The notes: generated from the sequence alone by a model not told the origin. Positions 7,699-16,036 are shown, numbered from the stretch's first letter. The stretch is 19,392 nt of DNA from UBA1715 sp964346725 (GCA_964346725.1 CAYFVM010000031.1:1-19392); one strand, 5' to 3'. Translations and numbers: made by a program.

Positions 7699-8320
7699 TT
7701 AATTTTTCTTGGCTTTGAACTTTAAGGAGCGTATTTGCTGGTATTGGGGGCCGGTGGCACCAAATACCGACTTACAGTATGTTTTGCACCGGTTGGCGGT
7801 GGCAAGGATGCCGGTTTCGGGATTGTAGAGCACGCGGTTACGAGCTATGCGGGTATTACTGAGTGGCACGAATGTATTAACTACGGCGGTGTTGAAGTTT
7901 TGGAGTTGGTTGTAGAGCGTGGTGAGTGCGGCTATGGTTAAATCAGATTCGTTGGGTGCGTACTCGGGAATGCCTGCCAGGAGTTGGATGAGTTGGTCAA
8001 AGGTATTGAGGCGGTTGGTGTAGCTGAGTTGTGCAGATGAAATGCTGCGTGGTTCTTTTGCCTGAGTGTTTTCCTCTTGTGGCTGTTGGGTGGCGGCTTT
8101 GGTGGTGGCACGCTTACCTTGTATTTTGCGCACAAGTGTTCTGGCGTTTTGTTTTGTATAGGTGGAAGCCTCTGTAGCATAGAGGGCATTTATAACTCGG
8201 GTAGTGAGCGGGTTGAGTGGTTTAAAGGCGGTCTCGCGTGCCGAAGCCTACGATGTAGAGTGTGAGTTGTTGGAATATGGCTACGTTTTTGGCGTGCCCG
8301 GTTTCAATAGTTGATGCCAT
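7699..8320 (-). pseudogene. Decayed Bacteroidetes-specific hypothetical gene
   Basis: The 3' frame gives 144 residues (ATG at 8133) ending in KSVFGATGPQYQQIRSLKFK, a signature I recall from a common Bacteroidetes hypothetical family of roughly 210 residues. The family-like N-terminus MASTIETGHAKNVAIFQQLT starts at 8320 in a different frame and stops at 8222. The 3' frame is already open upstream of 8133 and reads ETAFKPLNPLTTRVINALYA from about 8240. So the two halves meet near 8235 with a frame change and with the family's middle (about 40-50 residues) missing. This is most simply an out-of-frame deletion. A shorter protein from 8133 could still be made. The function of the family is unknown. 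Confidence 0.65.
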
Positions 8321-8369
8321 AGTGTCTGTTGCGTTTTTTGATGCTTACTTGTTTTGGCTTTGTGTAAAC

Positions 8370-8377
8370 CAAAAGTA
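8370..8377 (-). promoter_or_regulatory. Putative -7 box of the decayed gene
   Basis: On the minus strand it reads TACTTTTG, a match to TAnnTTTG, 50 bp upstream of the original ATG at 8320. No well-spaced -33 element is seen. Confidence 0.35.
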
Positions 8378-8459
8378 AAAACATTATTGCAACCCACCTG
8401 CCTGTGCTCGGAAAGAATAATAACAATTTTTTAACGGAAGGAAGGAAATATTTGACCTT

Positions 8460-8573
8460 CTAAAAATCAAAGCCAAACAATGTTCCTGAAATATCTTTAT
8501 CATGAAGTCTTAAGACGATTTCATTTTCCTTAAATTCTTGAATTTTATTTGAACTATCTGTCTTGTTTCTTTT
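8460..8573 (-). pseudogene. Possible short coding remnant after the DUF1003 gene
   Basis: A stretch of 37 codons without an ATG, overlapping the last 20 bases of the DUF1003 gene in another frame, reads protein-like (ending EIVLRLHDKDISGTLFGFDF then TAG). It may be the 3' end of a lost gene or of a longer frameshifted version of the neighbour, or chance. Confidence 0.2.
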
Positions 8574-9264
8574 CTAATTGTTTTAAGATTTCATTCAACT
8601 TCTCTATTTGAGTCTTTTGCATTTCTATGAGTTCCTGCTGTTGATTCATAACTAAATGATCTATTTTTTCATGCAAAGTCCTAATTTCTAACTCTGACTT
8701 AAGATTAATCATATAGTCATTTCGAGAACGCTCTCTGTCTTTTTCTTCCTGCCTGTTTTGGCTCATCATAATTACCGGAGCTTGGAGAGCCGCTATACAT
8801 GACAATAGGAGATTCAAAAGAATAAACGGATATGGGTCAAATCCTTTATTGTAGAGCAAAAGAATGTTACTGCTAATCCAAAGAATGATAAAGACCACGA
8901 AGAAAATAATAAACTTCCAACTCCCGCCAAATGCAGCAACCTTATCGGCTATTCTTTGTCCAAAAGATAAGGTTTGACCCTCTTCTGTTTCAATTTTATC
9001 TGTTAAGGTTTTATTTTCAACCAAAGAAGCCAAAACGGTCTTTTCTGCTTCGGTAAGTTGTTCGCCATTCTCTTTGACTATATAATTGGATATGGTTTTC
9101 TTTCTATAACTCTTTAACTCGCTCTTGGAAAGAGAACTCTCACGGGTAAATTGAGGATTTTCTTTCTGAATTAGATTAAAAATAGAAGGCCTAATTGTTT
9201 TAGCTGATACTTTCTCCGAAATTGGAAATATCTCATTTGATACATCACTTTGAAATGTTGTCAT
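8554..9264 (-). CDS. DUF1003 family membrane protein
   Basis: The 236-residue product has two predicted membrane helices (about 117-137 and 146-167), linked by a short loop containing FDPYPF. The conserved DUF1003 core runs from SFGQRIADKVAAFGGSWKFI through FILLNLLLSCIAALQAPVIMMSQNRQ. An N-terminal ~85-residue cytoplasmic part and a C-terminal ~60-residue charged coiled coil (EIRTLHEKIDHLVMNQQQEL) complete it. The membrane core and the following EEKDRERSRNDY segment are typical of the family. The molecular function of DUF1003 is not established. It starts 44 bp after the stop of the LprI-like gene on the same strand, so co-transcription is possible. Confidence 0.88.
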   Translation of the reverse strand: MTTFQSDVSNEIFPISEKVSAKTIRPSIFNLIQKENPQFTRESSLSKSELKSYRKKTISNYIVKENGEQLTEAEKTVLASLVENKTLTDKIETEEGQTLSFGQRIADKVAAFGGSWKFIIFFVVFIILWISSNILLLYNKGFDPYPFILLNLLLSCIAALQAPVIMMSQNRQEEKDRERSRNDYMINLKSELEIRTLHEKIDHLVMNQQQELIEMQKTQIEKLNEILKQLEKKQDR

Positions 9265-9308
9265 ATGCTTAGAGTTCTTATAAAGGTTATAGCTGTGTGA
9301 ATTGAAAA

Positions 9309-9704
9309 CTAGTTTTTAATTTTTATTGAGCCCGAACAAACATCTCCTTCTTCAATTCCATCAATCCATTGTTGCAACGTCTTAATTCTTTCTCGGGTTA
9401 ATTTTTCGAGATAACTTGAAACACAAAGAGAATACACACTTCCATAATATCCCGGTTCTGTTTCCGGATATTTTACTCGCAATTCAGCATCTCGAAATGC
9501 AATCCAAATTTTCTGAGACGCTTTCAAGTTTTTAACAAAAGTTGTATCTGATTTATACTCATTCAAAATGGCTTTATACACTGCATTCAATTCCTTATCT
9601 GCTTTTTTATAGGAATCACTCGCTTCATTATTCATTTCTAATTGAGTCTGCGAAAATCCGCTTAGGGAAATAATAGCAATCAAAATTGTCAGAAGGTATC
9701 TCAT
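9309..9704 (-). CDS. Secreted LprI-like / DUF1311 protein
   Basis: The protein has 131 residues. Residues 1-18 (MRYLLTILIAIISLSGFS) form a signal peptide with likely cleavage before QTQLEM. The mature part shows the DUF1311 pattern: an N-terminal helix with DKELNAVYKAI, KNLKASQKIWIAFRDAEL, a glycine/tyrosine turn (PGYYGSVYSLC) and a final helix LEKLTRERIKTLQQW. LprI of Mycobacterium, which carries this domain, inhibits lysozyme, so a periplasmic defence or envelope role is possible; direct evidence is absent. Only C114-type and one late cysteine are present (in SLCV and GDVCSG), compatible with a disulphide. It stands upstream of the DUF1003 gene. Confidence 0.82.
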   Translation of the reverse strand: MRYLLTILIAIISLSGFSQTQLEMNNEASDSYKKADKELNAVYKAILNEYKSDTTFVKNLKASQKIWIAFRDAELRVKYPETEPGYYGSVYSLCVSSYLEKLTRERIKTLQQWIDGIEEGDVCSGSIKIKN

Positions 9705-9758
9705 AAGTATGTGTTTTTAATGGTTTTTATAATCAACTTTATTCTTCATAGTATGCAG

Positions 9759-9827
9759 TTATACTTTGTGTTTAATAAATGTATCGTTATCCAGTTCCTC
9801 AAACGCTTGATTGAGTTCTTCTTTGCC
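9759..9827 (-). pseudogene. Possible C-terminal coding remnant
   Basis: One frame reads GKEELNQAFEELDNDTFIKHKV then TAA, directly preceded by another TAA. The 5' side (ATG at about 9859) continues in a different frame as MKKRKATQIV. This looks like the acidic C-terminus of a small lost protein, perhaps an antitoxin-like one, with a frameshift. The identification is weak. Confidence 0.15.
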
Positions 9828-9854
9828 TTACAATTTGTGTTGCTTTTCTTTTTT

Positions 9855-10136
9855 TCATAGTTGTACGTCTTTAGTTTCGGGTATTTTTTCAAATAAACTC
9901 TTTACAAACGAGCATGCTGGTATGATTTTCACATCGTTGTTTCTTGCAAAGTCAACTGCGGCCATCACCATCTTTTTCCCGACTCCTCTCCCTTTAAACT
10001 CAGAAGGAACCTCGGTATGGTCTATTATGAATGTATCGTTTCCTGACCACACGTATGTCATTAAACCAGCCTCAACGCCATCTTCCTCAGCCGTAAAATA
10101 ACCTTTTCTCTCTCCGTTTATCTGTTTTATTTCCAT
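9855..10136 (-). CDS. Small GNAT-type N-acetyltransferase
   Basis: At 93 residues this matches the short GNAT class (YjdJ/YidJ-like) rather than full-length GNATs. The acetyl-CoA loop is TEVPSEFKGRGVGKKMV (41-57, with the R-G-x-G core at 50-53), followed by a helix AAVDFARNN and a strand with KIIPACSFVKSLFEK (70-84). Cys75 is in the place where this subfamily keeps a cysteine. The substrate is unknown; members are usually stand-alone genes. The ATG at 10136 is the only reasonable start. Confidence 0.88.
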   Translation of the reverse strand: MEIKQINGERKGYFTAEEDGVEAGLMTYVWSGNDTFIIDHTEVPSEFKGRGVGKKMVMAAVDFARNNDVKIIPACSFVKSLFEKIPETKDVQL

Positions 10137-10244
10137 TTCAGTGCTTTTATACTTGTTGCTAACGTTTTATTTTCGAATATAAATATACAAAATTCGAATA
10201 TATTTAACTGTAAAAGTTTCGTTTACCAAGGTGCAAACAACAAA

Positions 10245-10274
10245 AAAGGCACTCACTACACTGTGAGTGCCTTT
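10245..10274 (-). terminator. Terminator of the TylF-like methyltransferase
   Basis: GGCACTCAC (10248-10256) and GTGAGTGCC (10263-10271) pair perfectly around a 6-nt loop. On the minus strand the stem is followed by a run of T residues, so it is an intrinsic terminator for the gene at 10301. Confidence 0.85.
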
Positions 10275-10300
10275 AGACTAAAAACAAGCATGAAAGCGAC

Positions 10301-11026
10301 TTATTTTATCATTACTGCTATTTGATAGAAATTATTCACCCCTCCAAGCACTTGGTAATCTATGTAGAACGAACTGGTCCATTCTTTAAACGCTTTAAAT
10401 TCATGAAGAGGAACATTAAATTCATCGAAAAATATGATATCACCTGATTTAAGGATTGGAGTAATTAAAGTTAAAACATAAAGAGTAGCAGAATAGATAT
10501 CTGCATCCATGTGTATTACTTTTCTTTTACCGGTTTTGTAATTGCTTATAAATGGTAGTAAGGTTTGTTGGAAAAGACCTTGGTAAAATGTATGTCTTTC
10601 ATCAGCAATAACAGGAGGATTGTTGTTACTTCCCATATCGCCTTTTTTGAATGGTCCCCAAGCCTCTGGAAGCCCTGAAAAAGTGTCAAAGCCATAAAAT
10701 CTGGCATCAGCATCATTAATTCTATTAATCCACCATCTGAAAGAATCACCTTTTGAAACACCAAATTCCAAATAGTCGATATTGGTATTTAAGTTGAACT
10801 CATTTATAACTTGTTCATATAAAACCTCACGATTTTTATAAATGAAGTTTCGTGTATAAAAATCGTTCTTGCATTTTTTCTTGTTGATTGATATCCATTT
10901 TGATAACGCTGCAATATGTGCTAAAAAGTTACATGCCTTAATAGGCACAAGTCTATCCATTCTGCATACGAAAAACAAACCCTTTAATTTTCCCGGCAAT
11001 CGGCTGCCTCTTTTTATAATACCCAT
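10301..11026 (-). CDS. TylF-like class I SAM methyltransferase
   Basis: The 241-residue protein carries the TylF/MycF (Methyltransf_24-like) signature. The SAM motif I is YLEFGVSKGDS (85-95), followed by FYGFDTFSGLPEAW (110-123). The metal/catalytic acid strand is VIHMDADIYSAT (170-181), and a later strand with FFDEFN (199-204) carries another acidic pair. The family methylates hydroxyls of sugars, macrolides or glycoconjugates. With a FemAB-type ligase next upstream, a role in modifying a cell-surface or secondary glycan is a reasonable guess but unproven. ATG start at 11026. It is followed by its own terminator and is probably transcribed alone, since another terminator separates it from the FemAB-type gene. 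Confidence 0.85.
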   Translation of the reverse strand: MGIIKRGSRLPGKLKGLFFVCRMDRLVPIKACNFLAHIAALSKWISINKKKCKNDFYTRNFIYKNREVLYEQVINEFNLNTNIDYLEFGVSKGDSFRWWINRINDADARFYGFDTFSGLPEAWGPFKKGDMGSNNNPPVIADERHTFYQGLFQQTLLPFISNYKTGKRKVIHMDADIYSATLYVLTLITPILKSGDIIFFDEFNVPLHEFKAFKEWTSSFYIDYQVLGGVNNFYQIAVMIK

Positions 11027-11271
11027 TTCTTCTCTTAATTTGTTATTTTATTTTTATGATTTCTATACTTAATGGAAGTTTTATAATTCGCTCTATTGGT
11101 TTTTACCTCGTTTTCTTATTCTCACGAAACCAGTCCCAATAGAACTGCAACGACTCCTATAATGATCTTTTTTTAGGTCGTATACAATGTTTCCTTTCCA
11201 AATATCAAAGATACAAATATCGCGAATACGAAACGTAAAATATTCGTTTACAATAGTGCTCACAATAAAAT

Positions 11272-11298
11272 AAGCACTCACAATACTGTAAGTGCTTA
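11272..11298 (-). terminator. Terminator of the FemAB-type gene
   Basis: AAGCACTCAC and GTAAGTGCTT pair around AATACT, with a G-U wobble when read on the minus strand. It lies directly downstream of the gene ending at 11316 and closely resembles the terminator at 10245-10274. Confidence 0.75.
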
Positions 11299-11315
11299 TA
11301 ATTAAATTCGGTATT

Positions 11316-12440
11316 TTAATTGATATGATACCCCTGACTGGTAATTTCAAGGCTTTTAAATACGTTGTATTTTTCTTGGTCGAATGGATAATCCCAGCAA
11401 CCAAGACTATAAAACACATCTCCTCCAAAGCCTTTTTTGAACTTATACAAGCCATACAAAGGGTGGCTTGCATCATTGCTTGGCGAAATGCCAAACATAT
11501 CGTATTCTTTGCATCCCCTTTCTTTTGAGAACTTTATGGCAAACCATTGTAAAGCATACGTAGCCATATAGTTTCTATTGGTACTTGACGACGCACCATA
11601 CAAATAGGAGGCACGATTGCCGGTATGTATCAAAAACATTGCTGCCAATGGTTTGTTGTCAAATTCGGCTATGAGGTAATACACGTTAGCCGGTGACTTG
11701 GTTTTGTCTGCTTTGGCCGTGAGAATTGCTTCGAAATATTTAATGTCGTTTACATATAAGCCGTTTCTATAGGCAGTCTCGGTATATAAGTCATACCAAA
11801 TATGTATCTCGCTCATATCGGCAATTCGTACGGTTACCCCTTTCTTTTGAGAGAGTTTTATGTTATACCGTGTTTTAGGTTTCATTCGTTCCAAAATAGT
11901 ATGTAATTCCAGTTGTAAATCAACATACAAGGTGCTTGTAGGTAATATATTGGTAATAGACTTTCGGAGGTTCCAGTTTATGGTATTAAAATTAAATCTG
12001 ATTTCCTGTGACTTGATAGAAGGCTCGCTAATTACATTGTCGTTGTTGTCGACAAAAGAACTATCTATTGCCCAAAAGCTCTCCCAGCATAAGTCGTAGC
12101 GAATCATAAAACAATTTTTGGGAAGGAAGGAACGGATACACTCCGATAATTCCTCAAGGAAAACTCCCTGCACCTCATTCTTTGGTTCCAACTCAGGGCC
12201 ATAAGGCACATACGCAATACTATCGGTATTGTTTACCATTTGAATAATAACCAATATGTCTGAATTGACAGAAGAATCGGTAATAATATCATTGTATAAG
12301 TGGCTTTTTCTCGATTTAAAATTTAATGCAATGGAATTCTGTCCAACTCTCTTTTTAACAATTGACCAGAACGCTGTTTGCTGCACTATAGAAGTCTTAT
12401 ACAATTCAACAATATCTTTTCTATAAACATCTGATAACAT
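11316..12440 (-). CDS. FemAB/FemX-family peptidyltransferase
   Basis: The protein shows the FemX-type double-GNAT layout. In the first half SIVQQTAFWSIVKKR and AYVPYGPELEP occur. The second domain contains MKPKTRYNIKLSQKKGVTVRI, a FemABX hallmark, and NRNYMATYALQWFAIKFSKERGCKEYDMFGIS. The end reads GLYKFKKGFGGDVFYSLGCWDYPF, typical of the family C-terminus. FemABX enzymes transfer amino acids from aminoacyl-tRNA to peptidoglycan precursor side chains; many Bacteroidetes members act on other envelope substrates. The open frame extends to 12473, but only through a TTG, so I prefer the ATG at 12440 (374 residues). The extra upstream codons overlap the 3' end of a DUF262 remnant. Confidence 0.85.
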   Translation of the reverse strand: MLSDVYRKDIVELYKTSIVQQTAFWSIVKKRVGQNSIALNFKSRKSHLYNDIITDSSVNSDILVIIQMVNNTDSIAYVPYGPELEPKNEVQGVFLEELSECIRSFLPKNCFMIRYDLCWESFWAIDSSFVDNNDNVISEPSIKSQEIRFNFNTINWNLRKSITNILPTSTLYVDLQLELHTILERMKPKTRYNIKLSQKKGVTVRIADMSEIHIWYDLYTETAYRNGLYVNDIKYFEAILTAKADKTKSPANVYYLIAEFDNKPLAAMFLIHTGNRASYLYGASSSTNRNYMATYALQWFAIKFSKERGCKEYDMFGISPSNDASHPLYGLYKFKKGFGGDVFYSLGCWDYPFDQEKYNVFKSLEITSQGYHIN

Positions 12441-12449
12441 AGTTTCAAT

Positions 12450-12696
12450 TCTTTTGATACAAAAATTTGACAATTTTGACCAATATAAAATCGGCCTTGT
12501 GTAGTAACTAGACGTGCTAGAATTACAAAATTACTTATTAAATCTTGGACATTCTTCTCTGTCCATGAATATTGACGTTGGTATCTTGAAATTTCATACA
12601 CTCTACTGTCAGTTAAAACTTTTGATAGTTTGCTTTCTTGTCTATTTTTTAAATGTTCAATTTACCTTGTTTGTCCTGTCCTTTAGGTTTGCACAT
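12450..12696 (-). pseudogene. DUF262 (GmrSD-like) gene remnant
   Basis: One minus-strand frame, from about 12680, reads SKLSKVLTDSRVYEISRYQR and continues with QYSWTEKNVQDLISNF. This matches the DUF262 N-terminal pattern (IPxYQRxYSW with a following LIxDL-type helix). DUF262 is the NTPase/nickase-like domain of GmrSD-type modification-dependent restriction enzymes. An ATG exists at 12696 but opens another frame (MCKPKGQDKQGKLNI, then stop), so the start is frameshifted. The other end runs out at the FemAB-type gene. Only about 70 codons of a protein normally several hundred residues long remain. It is a relic of a phage-defence gene. Confidence 0.65.
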
Positions 12697-12716
12697 AACG
12701 TTTAATTTACAAATCT

Positions 12717-12724
12717 CAAATATA
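12717..12724 (-). promoter_or_regulatory. Putative -7 box of the DUF262 remnant
   Basis: On the minus strand this reads TATATTTG (TAnnTTTG consensus), 21 bp upstream of the ATG at 12696. It probably served the lost DUF262 gene and may now drive the FemAB-type gene. Confidence 0.4.
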
Positions 12725-12756
12725 CGACTTTCGCAGATACGATAAATTTTATTTTA

Positions 12757-12795
12757 TAGCAAAAAGGTGTAACCCCACGGTTGCACCTTTTTGCT
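12757..12795 (-). terminator. Terminator of glutamine synthetase
   Basis: ATAGCAAAAAGGTGTAACC pairs with GGTTGCACCTTTTTGCTAT with one G-U type wobble around a short loop. It lies just past the leftward glutamine synthetase stop. The core AAAAAGGTGTAACC recurs in the dnaK terminator. Confidence 0.85.
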
Positions 12796-12818
12796 ATACG
12801 TTTATTCTTACTACTCTA

Positions 12819-14345
12819 CTAGCCTATATGTAAAAACTGCTGAACGAGTGTTTTTATTTCGTCGTTTTTACCGAATAGTTTTTCGCTTAAACCCTTGTCA
12901 TTATGTTGTTTGAGCTTGTTAATGCAGTTGTCGATAAGTCCGGCAGGAAAGATTCCATAGTTCTGGAAATGTTCGCGTTTTTGTTCGAGCACCTCAGCTG
13001 ATTCCCAGCATGACAATGGAAGCTGACTGAGTGAGTCACGTTTCTCTTTGTATTCGGGTTTGAAAATATTCACGTCAACATAGAGTTTTTCGGCTATCTC
13101 GAGTCCGTTCGGTGCTTTTATTCCGTTGAGACTACTTACTATCAAAGCTGCCAAGGTAAGATACACATCGGCAGAGCCATCGGCTACTCGATATTCAAAA
13201 GTCTGTTTCGATTTTTGTTTACCCTGAGCAATAACTTGCTGAGGATTGGCATCTGTTATCATGTCGTTTGCTCCGGTCCATCCTAGTGGCACACGTACCA
13301 CTACCGAACGGTTGCGGTCTCCCCAACAAATATTGGTAGGTGCTTCCTGATGAGGAACAAGTCGAAGATATGATGTAGGAATGGTGTTGCCAAAAGCGGT
13401 TATGGCATCGGCGGAGGTAAGTATACCGGCAATCATTTTGCGAGACATGTCGCTCAATTTGCCATTTTCAGCGGTGACGTTTTCTCCGTCTTTCTCTATC
13501 ATCATATGGAAGTGCATGCCGCTTCCTGCTTTGCCCACAGTGATTTTTGGAGCATAGCTAATGTCTACCCCATATTTGTATCCCAACATGCGCAATACCC
13601 ATTTGGCAAGTATCATCTGCTCGGCAGCCTGAATAGCCGGTGTGGGCAAGAATTCTATTTCGTGTTGTTCATAATACAATTCATCATCGGAGAAACAACC
13701 AACTTCAGAGTGTCCGTATTTGATTTGACATCCTGATTTGCCAAGAATTTGCAAGGCCTCGGTTCTGATAAACTCATATTTGGCAAATGGTTCGCAGGCA
13801 TGGTAGCCTTTTTGGTCAACACTTGGATACATGGGATCTTTCGGTCCTATTACATAATATTCAAGTTCACCCAAAGCCTTGAATTCGCAGCCGGTTTCTT
13901 TTTGGAAAACTTGGCTTGCCTTGCGTAGTATATAGCCCGGCTCACTTTCAAGGGGTTTGCCTTCATTATTATAAAACGAGCAAAACATCTCAAGGGTAGG
14001 CACTTCAGCAAACTGATTTAGGTATGCTGTGTTGTAGCGGGGTACCACATACAAATCGCTACTTCCCGATTCTATGAATGAAAAGAGGCTACTGCCATCT
14101 ACTCGTTCACCATAGGTAAGTATACTTTTGAGATACGATTGTGATGTAATGTAAAAATTCAGCGTTTTGAGTCGTCCGTCTTCTGCTACATATCTGAAAT
14201 TGAGTATTTCTATCTGCTTTTCTTCACAAAAAGCAATAATGTCAGTGCAGGTAAATTCTGCAGGTAATTTTCCTAGAAACGTTACTAGTTCGTTTGCATT
14301 CATTTGTTGGTTCATAGCATATTTTTTAAAAAAATTAAAATTCAT
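12819..14345 (-). CDS. glnA: Type I glutamine synthetase
   Basis: The 508-residue enzyme (glutamate + NH3 + ATP to glutamine) matches GS-I length. Recognisable motifs are the metal-binding GELEYY (159-164), EVGCFSDDELYYEQHEIEF (214-232) and the GSGMHFHM loop (274-281, His278 and His280). Others are the substrate arginine segment SYLRLVPHQEAPTNICWGDRNRS (325-347) and a C-terminal EYRVADGSADVYLTLAALI (384-402). The last replaces the usual EFRxPDxxxNPYL, so the motif is slightly divergent. The typical Tyr adenylylation motif is not evident. M1 at 14345 or M11 could be the start; I keep M1. The gene stands alone behind a decayed TPR gene. It is distinct from the larger GlnN-type (GS-III) of many Bacteroides. 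Confidence 0.93.
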   Translation of the reverse strand: MNFNFFKKYAMNQQMNANELVTFLGKLPAEFTCTDIIAFCEEKQIEILNFRYVAEDGRLKTLNFYITSQSYLKSILTYGERVDGSSLFSFIESGSSDLYVVPRYNTAYLNQFAEVPTLEMFCSFYNNEGKPLESEPGYILRKASQVFQKETGCEFKALGELEYYVIGPKDPMYPSVDQKGYHACEPFAKYEFIRTEALQILGKSGCQIKYGHSEVGCFSDDELYYEQHEIEFLPTPAIQAAEQMILAKWVLRMLGYKYGVDISYAPKITVGKAGSGMHFHMMIEKDGENVTAENGKLSDMSRKMIAGILTSADAITAFGNTIPTSYLRLVPHQEAPTNICWGDRNRSVVVRVPLGWTGANDMITDANPQQVIAQGKQKSKQTFEYRVADGSADVYLTLAALIVSSLNGIKAPNGLEIAEKLYVDVNIFKPEYKEKRDSLSQLPLSCWESAEVLEQKREHFQNYGIFPAGLIDNCINKLKQHNDKGLSEKLFGKNDEIKTLVQQFLHIG

Positions 14346-14381
14346 TGAGATTTAAAAATGATAGGCTAAAATTACATAAAA

Positions 14382-15314
14382 TCAATTAAACCTTGAAAGG
14401 AATTGTTTTTTTTCTAGTTCTTTGATTTGCTCCTTTGCATATTCTTTCTCTTGTTTTCCGCCATACTTCTTTGTTAATTCGTAATATTTAATGGCATTTT
14501 CGGTGTCTCCCTTTAATTTATATGCTTGCGCTATATTGCCCAAAACAATAATAGTCTTTGGGATTAAGTTTCTCAGCTTTTGACAACTCTTCTAATGCTT
14601 TGTCATACTGTTTTTGGAGAGGTACACTACCGAAATATTTGAAAGACTTTCAATATGGTCAGGGTAATATTTGAGAACTGTTTCTGCTATTCTTTTCATA
14701 TTGTCGAGCAAACTATCATTTTCTGTATTGTAAAGCTGAACTTGGTATTCTTGAATGAAATCTAACAGAACGTTTTTTGGGTCGTCAATTGGTTTGTTGT
14801 AAGCCCAATTCTACTTGTTTTGATTTATTGCTGAGTAATCTATTGTTTTGATAATTTCTTGCGTAAAGTTTTCATAGTCTTCAATTTCCCCAAACATATA
14901 GATTTTACCAAATCGCATATCAAGTCTGTCAGGGAACTTTTCAATTCCTTTGTTTATCCAATCAAAGCCTTTGTATAACAATTCAGGAGTATAGTACGTG
15001 CCGTCATAGATATAACCCACAGGTTCCTTTTCGGTGCTGTCTTCGTCCATTATCTGCAAAACGTTTTCTCCTTTGGGATTTTGTCCGAGAGTAATAGCTT
15101 CGTTTATGCTCTGGTTTACATAATAATTGAAATACGCCACAAAGAGTTCCGGGTCGTTTCTGTCGGTCTGTTCCCATTTTTGTAAAAGTTGTTGTTGTCC
15201 GGTAGTGTCATTTTTAGAAACCAAGTCGTTGAATTGATCCTTAAATGTTTGAGCGGTAGCTTGATTAAAAATCAAAGTCAAACCGAAAATTAGTGTTGCT
15301 GCTTGTTTTATCAT
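14382..15314 (-). pseudogene. Secreted TPR-repeat gene broken by stop and frameshifts
   Basis: Residues 1-22 (MIKQAATLIFGLTLIFNQATAQ) form a signal peptide and the first 167 codons are open, ending at TAG 14811-14813. Beyond this stop the same frame continues with NWAYNKPIDDPKNVLLDFIQ and on to NISVVYLS. Two more frames then take over: LQKQYDKALEELSKAEKLNP (break near 14615-14625) and IIVLGNIAQAYKLKGDTENA (break near 14550-14556). The reading ends at a TGA at 14382-14384. Joined, these pieces give about 310 residues whose second half has TPR helices. So there is one nonsense and two single-base lesions. The function is unknown; periplasmic or surface TPR proteins often scaffold complexes. The intact part alone could still make a truncated secreted protein. 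Confidence 0.7.
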
Positions 15315-15375
15315 TATCTTCTCGTTTTTAATGGTTGACGGTGTGGCGTAATTTATTATCCTATCTAGAATGGTT

Positions 15376-15917
15376 CTAATAGTTGCTTCTTTTCTGATTT
15401 AAAATCTGGTGTATTGGTCTAGAAACAGTTTCCAGTATGCCCTCGTACTCCATAAATTTATCATATTCTGAACCACTCATTTTTAGCTCGTACTCAAGGT
15501 AATACGTTTTGTCTCCAATCTGAACAATATTTTTTTAGAATTCAAACCAATTTTTGCTTCAATATCTTGAGAAAGAAGTATGTTTTCATTCTTAACGTTT
15601 GCTATTCTTGGCATTTTACTGCTTTCGAGCACATTTAACATTTGTTGGGTAAGTTGGTCAATCTCGTTGTCTGTTAGATTATACGTTTCTTTTCTTTCCT
15701 GTCGTCCTAGTTCTCTATTTGTGGAGTCAGTGTAAAAAGCTATTCGATTCATTATAAGTTGATTGCCCTCTATAATTATATGCGAATAATGGGTAGTCAA
15801 ACTGCCATCATTCGTTTTTTCAACATACCCGTATGAAAGCTTGTTATCTTGTGCGCTACTTATCATTACGAAAGCAATCATTACAAAAAAAGTTGAAATA
15901 AGTCTGTTTAGATTCAT
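15376..15917 (-). pseudogene. Secreted hypothetical protein, frameshifted in an A7 run
   Basis: The ATG at 15917 gives a good signal peptide (MNLNRLISTFFVMIAFVMISSAQ). An upstream ATG at 15998 adds 27 residues and is less likely. The frame stays open until 15483. At the A7 run at about 15530-15536 the protein-like reading moves to another frame: NIVQIGDKTYYLEYELKMSG and onward to LNQKRSNY with a stop at 15376-15378. One extra A would join the two as one ~180-residue protein. I do not recognise a family. It lies between the Fic gene and the TPR gene on the same strand. Confidence 0.6.
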
Positions 15918-16036
15918 ATGGTTTATTAAAATTGTGAATGCTGATTTTTTCATATCCCTATTGTTTTTTATTGTTGCTGTCTTTTTTTTATGCACCATAA
16001 TGACAGGTACCGAACTGATTTCGTTTTTATCTTGAT

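Noticed and set aside
11093..11494. 133-codon minus-strand ORF overlapping the end of the FemAB-type gene
   Set aside because: It is another frame of the FemAB-type coding region, continuing into the terminator. The composition is not protein-like.
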